Shown one piece after another: positions 63,401 through 64,000 of a stretch of 64,000 nucleotides of DNA. This DNA comes from Metellina segmentata. Its lineage: Eukaryota; Arthropoda; Arachnida; Araneae; Tetragnathidae. The stretch is taken from positions 55,444,944 to 55,508,943 of the forward strand of contig OX375877.1 in the NCBI GenBank assembly GCA_947359465.1, read 5' to 3'. The translations under genes were made by a program, and so were the position numbers. Each line of letters begins with the position of its first letter. The stretch's first letter is position 1. A model generated the notes under the pieces. It saw only the letters and a program-made list of their open reading frames with translations, was not told the origin of the DNA and searched no databases.

Positions 63401-63818
63401 GAGTTTTAAATCCTGCTGCGGCGTCTGCGGTAACATTCTTTTAATCTAGAGAGATATAGATATTATCCTAAAAGTATTAACAATTTCAATACCGAGGCAT
63501 AAAGATTTACAAATCTTCATGAAATCCCACGTTTGCAATTGGAATTATTTGTCATATATTGGCCACTTCTAGGTGTCTTTTTGACTAATTTATTTATTCA
63601 ATAGGAATATAACTTTTCATGTGTTTTATATTTGAGTTAAACGTACTGTTATCAACTATAGGAGAAGTAATCGAAGTAGCTTACGAATTAACGTGGCCTG
63701 ACATATCAGCTATTTCCAATCTCTCCTTGATACAGTCATCACTCTCTTCAAGGTCAAAATTAAAAAATCTAAACAACAGTCGACTACTCCATAGCTCAAT
63801 TTCATCGTCGAGCTCAAT
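17548..63818 (-). CDS. Gene B: CUB-CUB-serine-protease homologue, 10 exons found, 5' end beyond window
   Basis: Exons in transcript order: 63685-63818, 47203-47428, 46360-46487, 44371-44495, 43214-43264, 42202-42284, 31034-31125, 22459-22700, 21471-21619, 17548-17772. Together 1455 bp, giving 484 residues and a stop, with every junction GT/AG and phase-consistent. Order: second half of CUB1, CUB2, linker, RIIGG activation site, S1 domain, 40-residue C-terminal tail. The chain should be secreted and bind other proteins through CUB. His57 is Lys (LTSRKC), Gly193 is Met and the Trp215 position is Ser, while Asp102 and Ser195 remain, so normal catalysis is not expected. Non-catalytic CUB/S1 homologues usually regulate proteolytic cascades (family knowledge); the actual partner is unknown. 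The introns are filled with transposons, the largest about 16 kb and 11 kb. The start and most of CUB1 lie to the right of the window. Confidence 0.83.
18600..19388 (+). mobile_element. Helitron-like relic ending in a (TA)n tract
   Basis: Shares with the Helitron at 6496-7350 the blocks CATTTTGCGCTGAG..., GATTGAAAATTTAAACGG..., TTTACACCACG... and an end reading AACGCCGGGCTATCCACTG. The expected terminal CTAG is replaced by the microsatellite. The 5' end is lost. Lies in gene B intron 9. Confidence 0.5.
19389..19457. repeat. (TA)n microsatellite
   Basis: About 34 uninterrupted TA units. The poly-Ile/Tyr open frame through it is an artefact. Confidence 0.97.
19600..19800 (+). repeat. Dispersed repeat, inverted copy at 42815-43010
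   Basis: CACAAAGTAGACCGGAGCTAG, GTATCAGCCGATGACGTCAG and TTGAACGCGATATCGTT recur in reverse complement and in reverse order near 42960, 42890 and 42825. No terminal repeats found; family unknown. The two copies flank about 23 kb of gene B in opposite orientation. Confidence 0.7.
20087..20617. mobile_element. TTAA-flanked MITE, 531 bp
   Basis: Ends TTAAGGCTACACAGT at 20087 and ACTGTGTAGCTTTAA at 20617. AT-rich, non-coding interior with a strong small palindrome (TATTGGATTGAATCCAATATA, 20168-20190, partly quoted). Different terminal sequence from the MITE at 14360 but the same apparent target. Confidence 0.75.
21471..21619 (-). CDS. Gene B exon 9 (S1 domain)
   Basis: Acceptor TTTCATAG, donor AAG|GTGAGT. 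Starts with two bases of a split codon and ends in phase 0. Reads [19 protein letters not shown], the 'LQEV.VPVVS...C' strand of S1 proteases, then EEGKVPCK just before the active-site exon. The position equivalent to Asp189 appears to be Val. Confidence 0.86.
22459..22700 (-). CDS. Gene B exon 8 (Asp102 exon)
   Basis: Acceptor TTTTGCAG, donor CCTA|GTAAGT; split codons at both ends fit the neighbours. Encodes [18 protein letters not shown], then [11 protein letters not shown] with Asp102, VGLACLP and VTGWGAINP. Clear S1-family middle exon. Confidence 0.9.
23667..23880 (+). pseudogene. piggyBac transposase C-terminal cysteine-rich domain fragment
   Basis: The frame contains [20 protein letters not shown] followed by NICKK, the 'RKRC..C......C..C' zinc-binding tail typical of piggyBac transposases. 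After about 23820 the Cys-rich pattern continues in another frame, so a frameshift is present. The catalytic DDD domain is missing. Confidence 0.75.
23964..24010. repeat. (AT)n microsatellite
   Basis: Uninterrupted AT dinucleotides inside the piggyBac-like element. Confidence 0.95.
24280..24550 (+). mobile_element. tRNA-derived SINE, second family
   Basis: The head carries TCTAGTGGTCAAGGTGTTGG (box A-like) and GGTTCATTGTACGAAT (degraded box B). The body contains a repeated phrase AAGTGACCATCACTTC/AGTGACCATCACTTCC at 24399 and 24484 and ends in a run of seven A. It inserted just beyond the piggyBac-like element. Confidence 0.65.
24600..24990. repeat. Dispersed GACGAGATATCTCGTC palindromes
   Basis: Palindromic or near-palindromic 16-mers occur at about 24604 (GACAAGACATCTTGTC), 24723 (GACGAAATATTTCGTC), 24766 (GACGAGATATCTCGTC) and, imperfectly, at 24884, 24921 and 24970. 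Spacing is irregular. A related stretch lies at 61012-61025. Confidence 0.6.
25085..26390 (+). mobile_element. Tc1/mariner-superfamily element, DD41D type
   Basis: Inverted repeats TACAGAGGCTGTTCGCACAT at 25087 and its complement ending at 26388, flanked by TA on both sides. About 1.3 kb with a nearly complete transposase on the plus strand. Sits in gene B intron 7. Confidence 0.92.
25229..26332 (+). pseudogene. DD41D transposase with two frameshifts
   Basis: The start at 25229 ([11 protein letters not shown]) is preferred over an upstream ATG because the helix-turn-helix follows directly. First catalytic Asp in VTVDELWVY (about 25703), second in [10 protein letters not shown], third in SSMDFCAF; 41 residues separate the last two, defining a DD41D group (rosa-like elements of fruit flies are the example I know). 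Frame changes lie near 25775 and 25930, the first at a run of seven A, so a sequencing or drift indel is possible. Otherwise unusually well preserved. Confidence 0.82.
26498..26818 (+). repeat. 5' LTR of the non-autonomous element
   Basis: Begins TGTAACGTCTTGAAGATACA and ends ACGGTACA. The 3' LTR has the same length. TGGTGGCAGC, a possible primer-binding site, starts about 12 bases after its end; the tRNA was not identified. Confidence 0.93.
27020..27380 (+). repeat. Leader tandem repeats, about 107 bp, 3 to 4 copies
   Basis: Copies start near 27028, 27130, 27235 and 27342. Each contains GAAACAACCTGTTTC or GAAACGTCCCGTTTC, which fold as short hairpins, and a GTCAACCTGACTT block. These lie in the untranslated leader, where packaging or dimerisation signals of retroelements sit; that function is inference. 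Confidence 0.75.
27902..28131 (+). repeat. Direct duplication of about 115 bp in the leader
   Basis: GTAGAATTGATTTGTTTTAT to TGTGTATTCTATTTTG appears at 27905 and again at 28020 with few changes. Confidence 0.85.
28231..28632 (+). CDS. Gag-like N-terminal protein of the LTR element (133 aa)
   Basis: ATG at 28231 in the context GGGATCACTATG, identical to that of the related gag at 52441. [19 protein letters not shown] and EEVPPDA...HLKKII is the SAP-like start common in arthropod Gypsy gags. The rest is a charged coiled coil rich in Glu, Arg and Lys. A stop at 28630 cuts off the coil, which continues in frame as far as about 28740. The main capsid domain and zinc knuckle seen in autonomous relatives are missing. 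Confidence 0.72.
   Translation: MSFLERSRKEEMEILAIELEEEVPPDAKMIHLKKIIEGSKLYDVKRVEDLMISLINEIQEREEARRRLKEAVWRQESAERACEFIRRKWARIEADERLRGMKRSCEEEWELAGERLKAAREEAEKRKFQYESK
28753..29451 (+). pseudogene. Gag/protease-end fragments of the LTR element
   Basis: Two adjoining frames (28753-29121 and 29161-29451) read acidic linkers and then [20 protein letters not shown] and [15 protein letters not shown]. That block matches the segment at 55480-55600 of the outer Gypsy ([18 protein letters not shown]), which follows the protease there. So the element joins a gag head to a post-protease segment, with capsid, protease and pol deleted. Confidence 0.65.
29711..30430 (+). repeat. 145-bp tandem array, 5 copies, in the LTR element
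   Basis: Units begin at 29711, 29857, 30001, 30145 and 30291 with AGAAAAAAACTCTGAAACTCGG and are 144-146 bp long. Each contains the palindrome CCTAGG and ends AGCACACACACTCTTAAGTA. The long minus-strand frame across the array exists because 144 is a multiple of three; it is not a gene. Confidence 0.93.
30673..30993 (+). repeat. 3' LTR of the non-autonomous element
   Basis: Same ends as the 5' LTR. Followed by target duplication ATAG, then 36 bp of host intron before the donor site of gene B exon 7. Confidence 0.93.
31034..31125 (-). CDS. Gene B exon 7 (His57 region, His replaced by Lys)
   Basis: Acceptor TTTTGTAG, donor ACAA|GTAAGT; 92 bp, phase 0 in, two bases out. Reads [20 protein letters not shown] and [10 protein letters not shown]. 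Aligned to 'FCGGTLIS..FVLTAAHC', Cys42 and Cys58 are kept and His57 is Lys. The exon is bounded by a Gypsy-type LTR 40 bp away on one side and a BEL LTR about 35 bp away on the other. Confidence 0.86.
31252..32070. mobile_element. MITE inserted in the BEL 3' LTR
   Basis: Inverted ends TTTGGTACAGCTAAAGTCTA (31254) and the complement near 32050-32067 continue imperfectly for about 50 bp through TTTATGAGC..TGGCAA. The LTR sequence resumes at TATTTAACGATAAC, as in the uninterrupted right LTR at 41388. Poly-A-rich, non-coding core. Superfamily unknown; the target duplication is obscured by T/A runs. Confidence 0.78.
32256..32707 (-). mobile_element. tRNA-derived SINE, third type, with 10-bp target duplication
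   Basis: CCTTGCAAAG flanks both sides (32246-32255 and 32708-32717). Read on the minus strand the head is GGGAGCCGCGGTAGCTCATT with a box A-like and a GTTCCGTCC box B-like segment, and the 3' end is (CAA)n. The 10-bp duplication and the tail indicate LINE-mediated insertion. Young enough for the duplication to be intact. Confidence 0.88.
33462..34156 (-). pseudogene. BEL/Pao integrase, broken
   Basis: Read on the minus strand: an H2C2-type zinc-binding region with [17 protein letters not shown] (about 33890-33960), then [20 protein letters not shown] and [11 protein letters not shown] in the catalytic core, then [20 protein letters not shown] and RRVLG. These are hallmark BEL/Pao integrase blocks. 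Frame changes and a stop after CAVYRAV's upstream linker interrupt it. The right part continues at 38400 after the nested Gypsy. Confidence 0.85.
34605..35400 (+). pseudogene. Gypsy (Mag-like) gag, broken
   Basis: Pieces read [20 protein letters not shown], then a capsid-type block with [20 protein letters not shown], then a zinc-knuckle-like region ([15 protein letters not shown] type, about 35300-35350 in another frame). Several in-frame stops. Two-knuckle gags with CPA.GK.C..C are characteristic of the Mag lineage; that assignment is inference. Confidence 0.72.
35600..36740 (+). pseudogene. Gypsy RT and RNase H, broken
   Basis: RT motifs: [14 protein letters not shown] (35690), [12 protein letters not shown], and the active-site box as [11 protein letters not shown] at about 35846, where the first Asp of YxDD is Asn. 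RNase H pieces include [19 protein letters not shown] and [10 protein letters not shown] (36472). Frameshifts near 35980, 36215 and 36430. The catalytic change adds to the stops as evidence that it is dead. Confidence 0.82.
37100..37960 (+). pseudogene. Gypsy integrase core and C-terminal part, broken
   Basis: The long frame 37326-37736 reads [20 protein letters not shown] (core with the catalytic Glu region), [20 protein letters not shown] and the linker before the GPY-like end. Upstream, [14 protein letters not shown] text lies in the same general frame with a stop. A stop at 37734 and a shift precede the last block ([19 protein letters not shown]). Confidence 0.8.
38460..39620 (-). pseudogene. 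BEL/Pao pol (post-RT region), broken
   Basis: The minus-strand frame 39183-39425 reads [20 protein letters not shown] and the WLNEL...LKVP block of BEL pol after RT. The frame 38469-38675 reads [15 protein letters not shown] and [17 protein letters not shown], the linker before integrase. It joins the integrase part left of the nested Gypsy. The canonical YxDD box was not found, so the RT palm appears deleted or unreadable. Confidence 0.75.
39831..41260 (-). pseudogene. BEL/Pao gag, broken
   Basis: The frame 40524-40934 reads [19 protein letters not shown] and then [19 protein letters not shown], the DUF1759-type gag of BEL/Pao. The frame 40210-40458 continues ([19 protein letters not shown]), and 39831-40031 has a zinc-knuckle-like [20 protein letters not shown]. 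Upstream to 41260 is the N-terminal coiled-coil part, rich in a repeated EYDE+EKA+QIE pattern. Confidence 0.83.
41511..42201. other. Intron of gene B, no feature
   Basis: The minus frame at 41853-42080 superficially resembles a protease exon but does not fit (see rejected list). Nothing else recognised. Confidence 0.45.
42202..42284 (-). CDS. Gene B exon 6 (activation site)
   Basis: Acceptor TTTTAG, donor GTG|GTATGT. Starts with two bases completing an Asp codon and ends in phase 0. Reads [20 protein letters not shown] and PNRYPFV. RIIGG is a classic S1 zymogen cleavage site after Arg. Cleavage may still occur even though His57 is lost. Confidence 0.9.
42815..43010 (-). repeat. Dispersed repeat, inverted copy of 19600-19800
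   Basis: See the copy at 19600. Shared words include AACGATATCGCGTTCAA, CATAGGCTGATGCAATCGC and TTTAGTCTAGCTCCGG. Confidence 0.7.
43214..43264 (-). CDS. Gene B exon 5 (51-bp linker microexon)
   Basis: Acceptor ATTTTTATAG and donor GTG|GTAAGT are strong. The length is a multiple of three, and both phases (1/2 split codons) fit exons 4 and 6, so inclusion or skipping keeps the frame. Encodes a basic linker with [13 protein letters not shown] between CUB2 and the activation site. Could be alternatively spliced. Confidence 0.68.
43850..44010. repeat. Irregular repeats of GAAAGATTCTATTG
   Basis: Variants of TTGGAAAGATTCTATTGCTCCTTT (partly quoted) occur about four times. A similar diverged cluster lies at 18230-18370. 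Old minisatellite or element remnant. Confidence 0.45.
44371..44495 (-). CDS. Gene B exon 4 (end of CUB2)
   Basis: Acceptor ATTTCAG, donor ATAG|GTAGCA; one base of split codon at each end. Reads [20 protein letters not shown] and [20 protein letters not shown], the 'YCG...ss.n.l.l.F.SD....GF.a.y' closing half of a CUB domain. The usual YCG is YCN. Confidence 0.87.
44709..45420 (+). mobile_element. pogo/Tigger-type element, internally deleted
   Basis: Left end CAGTAGAACTCCAATTACCC after TA; right end shows the decayed complement (GGTTAGTTGGAGTCATACTAC). The interior keeps the acidic C-terminal part of a pogo transposase ([20 protein letters not shown], then [18 protein letters not shown] in another frame, 45060-45110). 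The DNA-binding and DDE parts are deleted. In gene B intron 3. Confidence 0.72.
45880..45932 (+). repeat. SINE fragment
   Basis: GTCATCTGACCGTGGTTCAA followed by GGAGTTGTCCTCAGATCC matches the complement of the SINE centre at 15585-15640. Confidence 0.6.
46360..46487 (-). CDS. Gene B exon 3 (middle of CUB2)
   Basis: Acceptor AATTTCAG, donor GAA|GTAAAT; phase 0 in, two bases out. Reads [20 protein letters not shown] and [13 protein letters not shown], the 'i.l.F..fdle....C..DyLei' core of CUB. Same place in the domain as exon 1. Confidence 0.87.
47203..47428 (-). CDS. Gene B exon 2 (end of CUB1, start of CUB2)
   Basis: Acceptor TTTTTTCTAG, donor GAG|GTAAAG; one base in, phase 0 out. First half [20 protein letters not shown] and YVSN closes CUB1. 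Second half [33 protein letters not shown] opens CUB2 with the classic 'C.....G.i.SPnfP..Y.....C.W.I' pattern. Confidence 0.9.
47432..48504. other. Intron of gene B, no feature
   Basis: No element ends or coding segments recognised; AT-rich. Confidence 0.45.
48505..49392 (+). mobile_element. Mariner transposon, same family as the copy at 7670
   Basis: Inverted repeats CGAGGGTAAGTCAAACATTA (48507) and the complement ending at 49390, TA on both sides. In its 5' untranslated part an extra inverted duplication, AAACAAAGATATG...CATATCTTTGTTT with GCGGCCGC in the loop side (48555-48605), is absent from the other copy. Confidence 0.92.
48695..49355 (+). pseudogene. Mariner transposase, broken
   Basis: Begins [10 protein letters not shown] at 48695. 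The helix-turn-helix is largely deleted (about 48730-48800), and later frames carry [20 protein letters not shown] and [18 protein letters not shown]. The expected catalytic SP[DY]L..SDYHLF has become LAFSY, so the third Asp is lost. Dead copy. Confidence 0.82.
49393..50498. other. Intron DNA; possible small foldback at 49821-50199
   Basis: AAAATAGAAGGGATCACTT near 49821 pairs with AAGTAATCCCTTTTATTTTT near 50181, suggesting a MITE of about 380 bp, but no target duplication was seen. The rest is AT-rich without recognisable content. Confidence 0.35.
50499..50973 (+). repeat. 5' LTR of the outer Gypsy
   Basis: 475 bp, highly similar to 58541-59019. Contains AAGTCTCCGGTGGAGACT, a small perfect palindromic hairpin, in both LTRs. 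Confidence 0.92.
51261..51358 (+). pseudogene. Outer Gypsy gag, left fragment
   Basis: Frame reads LKFDPR and then [15 protein letters not shown] with one stop, the start of the Gypsy capsid domain. It ends abruptly at the nested element, and the same frame is resumed at 54654. Confidence 0.72.
52441..52923 (+). CDS. Gag-like N-terminal protein of the nested element (160 aa)
   Basis: ATG at 52441 after the conserved leader GTGTTTACACGGGGATCACT shared with 28231. [20 protein letters not shown] and [16 protein letters not shown] form the SAP-like head, followed by a long charged coiled coil. Intact as an open frame. The Lys/Glu-rich reading continues after the stop in other frames to about 53180. 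Likely RNA-binding or assembly part of gag; family inference. Confidence 0.72.
   Translation: MAFLGRARMEEMIYLAIELGEEVPPNANVADLRKIVLGSQSYEEEFVKVWVTDIINEREKREAKMDWIEAEREWKFRRMVAQREARMEFGGAEERVKRAWAEIENRYKAAREKADETLSVYEMKLRGLERQEKGIERMEGGEIEKAISREDRGRSDLAQE
53184..53696 (+). CDS. Unknown open frame of the nested element (170 aa)
   Basis: A 170-codon frame with a basic, hydrophilic first half and a C-terminal half with [19 protein letters not shown] and [16 protein letters not shown] do not recognise the domain. It lies where capsid or pol would be in an autonomous relative. It might be a captured or element-specific protein. The start codon is uncertain because the frame follows the gag tail by shift. 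Confidence 0.45.
   Translation: MKGKRQRSRKGGGNQSEMLPKALGDNTGVEQHGLEMESLGLGENGKSGEKECVSETSKLHKEKTRGRVNLHGSSVRVGVARKNMEYPQSKMWGVTFYWGKGNKSYHLIGTQERGWNRRLSFLWWHYRKKKSHLSVLVLDFMEIDRFAKGGSKGSFRTTDYGINEDYAVYI
54654..55260 (+). pseudogene. Outer Gypsy gag, right fragment with zinc knuckle
   Basis: Directly after the target duplication the frame resumes with [20 protein letters not shown] and, from 54858, the 'WLES..V.DF..LK.LM...LKK+V....+E.YL' block typical of arthropod Gypsy gags. A degraded CCHC knuckle, [12 protein letters not shown], lies near 55215; the last Cys is missing. Several stops. Confidence 0.8.
55300..55950 (+). pseudogene. Outer Gypsy protease and pre-integrase region, broken
   Basis: [18 protein letters not shown] at about 55345 aligns with the aspartic-protease 'D[TS]G[ST]' site, but the Asp is lost. 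Downstream [20 protein letters not shown] and YLLGN, then the frame 55632-55937, form the linker that also survives in the element at 26498. Confidence 0.68.
56005..56530 (+). pseudogene. Outer Gypsy integrase, catalytic core deleted, placed before RT
   Basis: An H2C2-type start ([14 protein letters not shown], about 56010-56060) runs straight into the end of the core and C-terminal part ([39 protein letters not shown], then a [16 protein letters not shown] end near 56490). The DDE core between them is missing. Its position upstream of RT is the order described for Gmr1-like Gypsy elements and for Ty1/copia. Confidence 0.75.
56687..57417 (+). pseudogene. Outer Gypsy reverse transcriptase, frameshifted
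   Basis: [20 protein letters not shown] and [20 protein letters not shown] open the [16 protein letters not shown] follows, and after a frame change at about 57120 [15 protein letters not shown] and [10 protein letters not shown] give the intact YMDD active-site box. One frameshift separates the halves. Confidence 0.87.
57418..58034 (+). pseudogene. Outer Gypsy RT connection and RNase H, broken
   Basis: [20 protein letters not shown] and [17 protein letters not shown] are the RT thumb/connection; [13 protein letters not shown] is the first RNase H Asp. Later pieces ([13 protein letters not shown], [10 protein letters not shown] at about 57880) complete RNase H in other frames. Ends near 58034 with CMSRQLS. 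Confidence 0.83.
58541..59019 (+). repeat. 3' LTR of the outer Gypsy
   Basis: 479 bp, same ends as the 5' LTR. Confidence 0.92.
59020..59752. other. Intron DNA, nothing recognised
   Basis: AT-rich, no exon or element ends identified. Confidence 0.45.
59753..60152 (+). mobile_element. Mariner-derived MITE with transposase N-terminus
   Basis: Inverted ends CTGGGGTTGGCGAATAAGTT (59755) and the complement ending at 60150, TA on both sides. Inside, the frame from the ATG at 59939 reads [20 protein letters not shown], the mariner helix-turn-helix start, and [13 protein letters not shown] text follows by shift. The catalytic part is deleted; 400 bp in all. Confidence 0.85.
60153..60460 (+). repeat. 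Retroposon-like tail running into a (TA)n microsatellite
   Basis: TGTACCAAATTTGGTGTGGACTGGTC next to a (TA)25 tract (60412-60460) looks like the 3' end of a common arthropod interspersed repeat. No head found. The frame ending in poly-Ile/Tyr is an artefact. Confidence 0.5.
60462..61734. other. Intron DNA, no gene recognised
   Basis: An 89-codon plus frame (60596-60865) is hydrophobic, has no splice or domain support and is not called. A GACGAGATACTCG stretch at 61012 echoes the palindromes at 24600-24990. Confidence 0.45.
61735..62367. repeat. Interspersed repeat, left part (split by LINE)
   Basis: CCCTGTACAATTTTGAATAAACCA...CGCGAAACCG (61775-61850) recurs at 63310-63380. A block starting TTTATTTATTAACCAATTTTAATAATAATC is present at about 62055, 62240 and again at 62925 beyond the LINE. 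The family is unknown; the copies suggest a tandem-structured element. Confidence 0.6.
62368..62858 (+). mobile_element. 5'-truncated LINE (Jockey/I-type RNase H end)
   Basis: Only the last ~490 bp are present: RNase H coding, a short 3' UTR and a CAACAACAAAAACAACA tail. The left junction falls inside the interspersed repeat at GACAGTTTTAAG, and repeat sequence resumes after the tail. Confidence 0.82.
62372..62850 (+). pseudogene. LINE RNase H domain and C-terminus
   Basis: [20 protein letters not shown] is the C-terminal RNase H motif (His and Asp of the active site) of Jockey/I-type LINEs. [15 protein letters not shown] and a zinc-finger-like CTK...H.L.C end follow after a frame change near 62700. 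RT and endonuclease lie in the missing 5' part. Confidence 0.82.
62900..63440. repeat. Interspersed repeat, right part
   Basis: Continuation of the repeat at 61735-62367; ATTTATTAACCAATTTCAAAA at 62929 and the block AATAGCCGCATCGGATAAAA at 63272 match. A 21-base A run lies at 63117-63137. Confidence 0.55.
63685..63818 (-). CDS. Gene B exon 1 found (middle of CUB1)
   Basis: Acceptor GTTTCAG, donor TTC|GTAAGC; phase 0 in, two bases out, fitting exon 2 after a 16-kb intron. Reads [20 protein letters not shown] and LEIADMSG, the 'F..FdlE...nC..D.leI.d' CUB core. It starts mid-domain, so at least one more exon, with the CUB1 opening and signal peptide, must lie beyond the right edge. Confidence 0.83.
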
Positions 63819-64000
63819 CTGAAACATACAAGATTATTAAAATATTTTCCGACTGTAACTATTACTATACTTTCTAGAATACTCTTACTTAGTTGCTATA
63901 CTCTTTAAAAGTATCTTTACTCAGAAGGTAAGGGTCTGAATTTAACTTAACACTTGACAAAAACATTAACAACTGACTGAATTTTATGCGAAAAAAAGTT

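Overview
The window is eukaryotic, AT-rich, intron-rich and packed with transposons. It carries arthropod-type mariner, piggyBac, Helitron, BEL/Pao and Ty3/Gypsy elements, tRNA-derived SINEs, and the 3' end of a LINE with a Jockey/I-type RNase H. CUB plus trypsin-fold genes and the Gypsy gag type suggest an arthropod, most likely a chelicerate such as a spider. That placement is inference; no species marker is present.

Host genes: two multi-exon genes lie head-to-tail on the minus strand, and both encode serine-protease homologues. Gene A (2886-11925; five exons found, 5' end not found) encodes a trypsin-fold domain that has lost the activation motif, catalytic His57 and the Cys42/Cys58 pair. 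Gene B (17548 to at least 63818; ten exons found, open at the right edge) encodes CUB, CUB, a short linker, then a trypsin-fold domain with Lys at position 57 and Met at 193. All splice sites are GT/AG, and codon phases match at every junction I could test. Both genes share the same exon plan, including 92-bp His-region exons, so they look like tandem paralogues. They were missed by simple ORF calling because no exon exceeds 290 bp.

Layout: 1-650 is the end of a Gypsy pol. 2886-11925 is gene A; its last intron holds a 4 x 565-bp tandem array, and other introns hold a Helitron, two mariners and SINE pieces. 11926-17547 is the intergenic stretch with SINEs, a TTAA-type MITE and a cluster of TGAGTCA-containing motifs. 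From 17548 to the right edge is gene B. Its introns contain a MITE and a Helitron relic (18.6-20.6 kb), a piggyBac relic, a SINE and a DD41D mariner (23.2-26.4 kb), a non-autonomous LTR element (26.5-31.0 kb), a minus-strand BEL/Pao element with a Gypsy, a MITE and a SINE nested in it (31.2-41.5 kb), a Tigger relic (44.7-45.4 kb), another mariner (48.5-49.4 kb), a Gypsy split by a second LTR element (50.5-59.0 kb), a mariner-derived MITE (59.8-60.2 kb) and a LINE end (62.4-62.9 kb).

The most striking points are two neighbouring pseudoproteases with intact splicing but degraded catalytic machinery, and the His-region exon of gene B squeezed into about 165 bp of host DNA between two LTR retrotransposons. 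Others are a nested LTR insertion resolvable to the base through its target duplication, and an integrase-before-RT domain order in the outer Gypsy. No rRNA, functional tRNA or CRISPR was seen.
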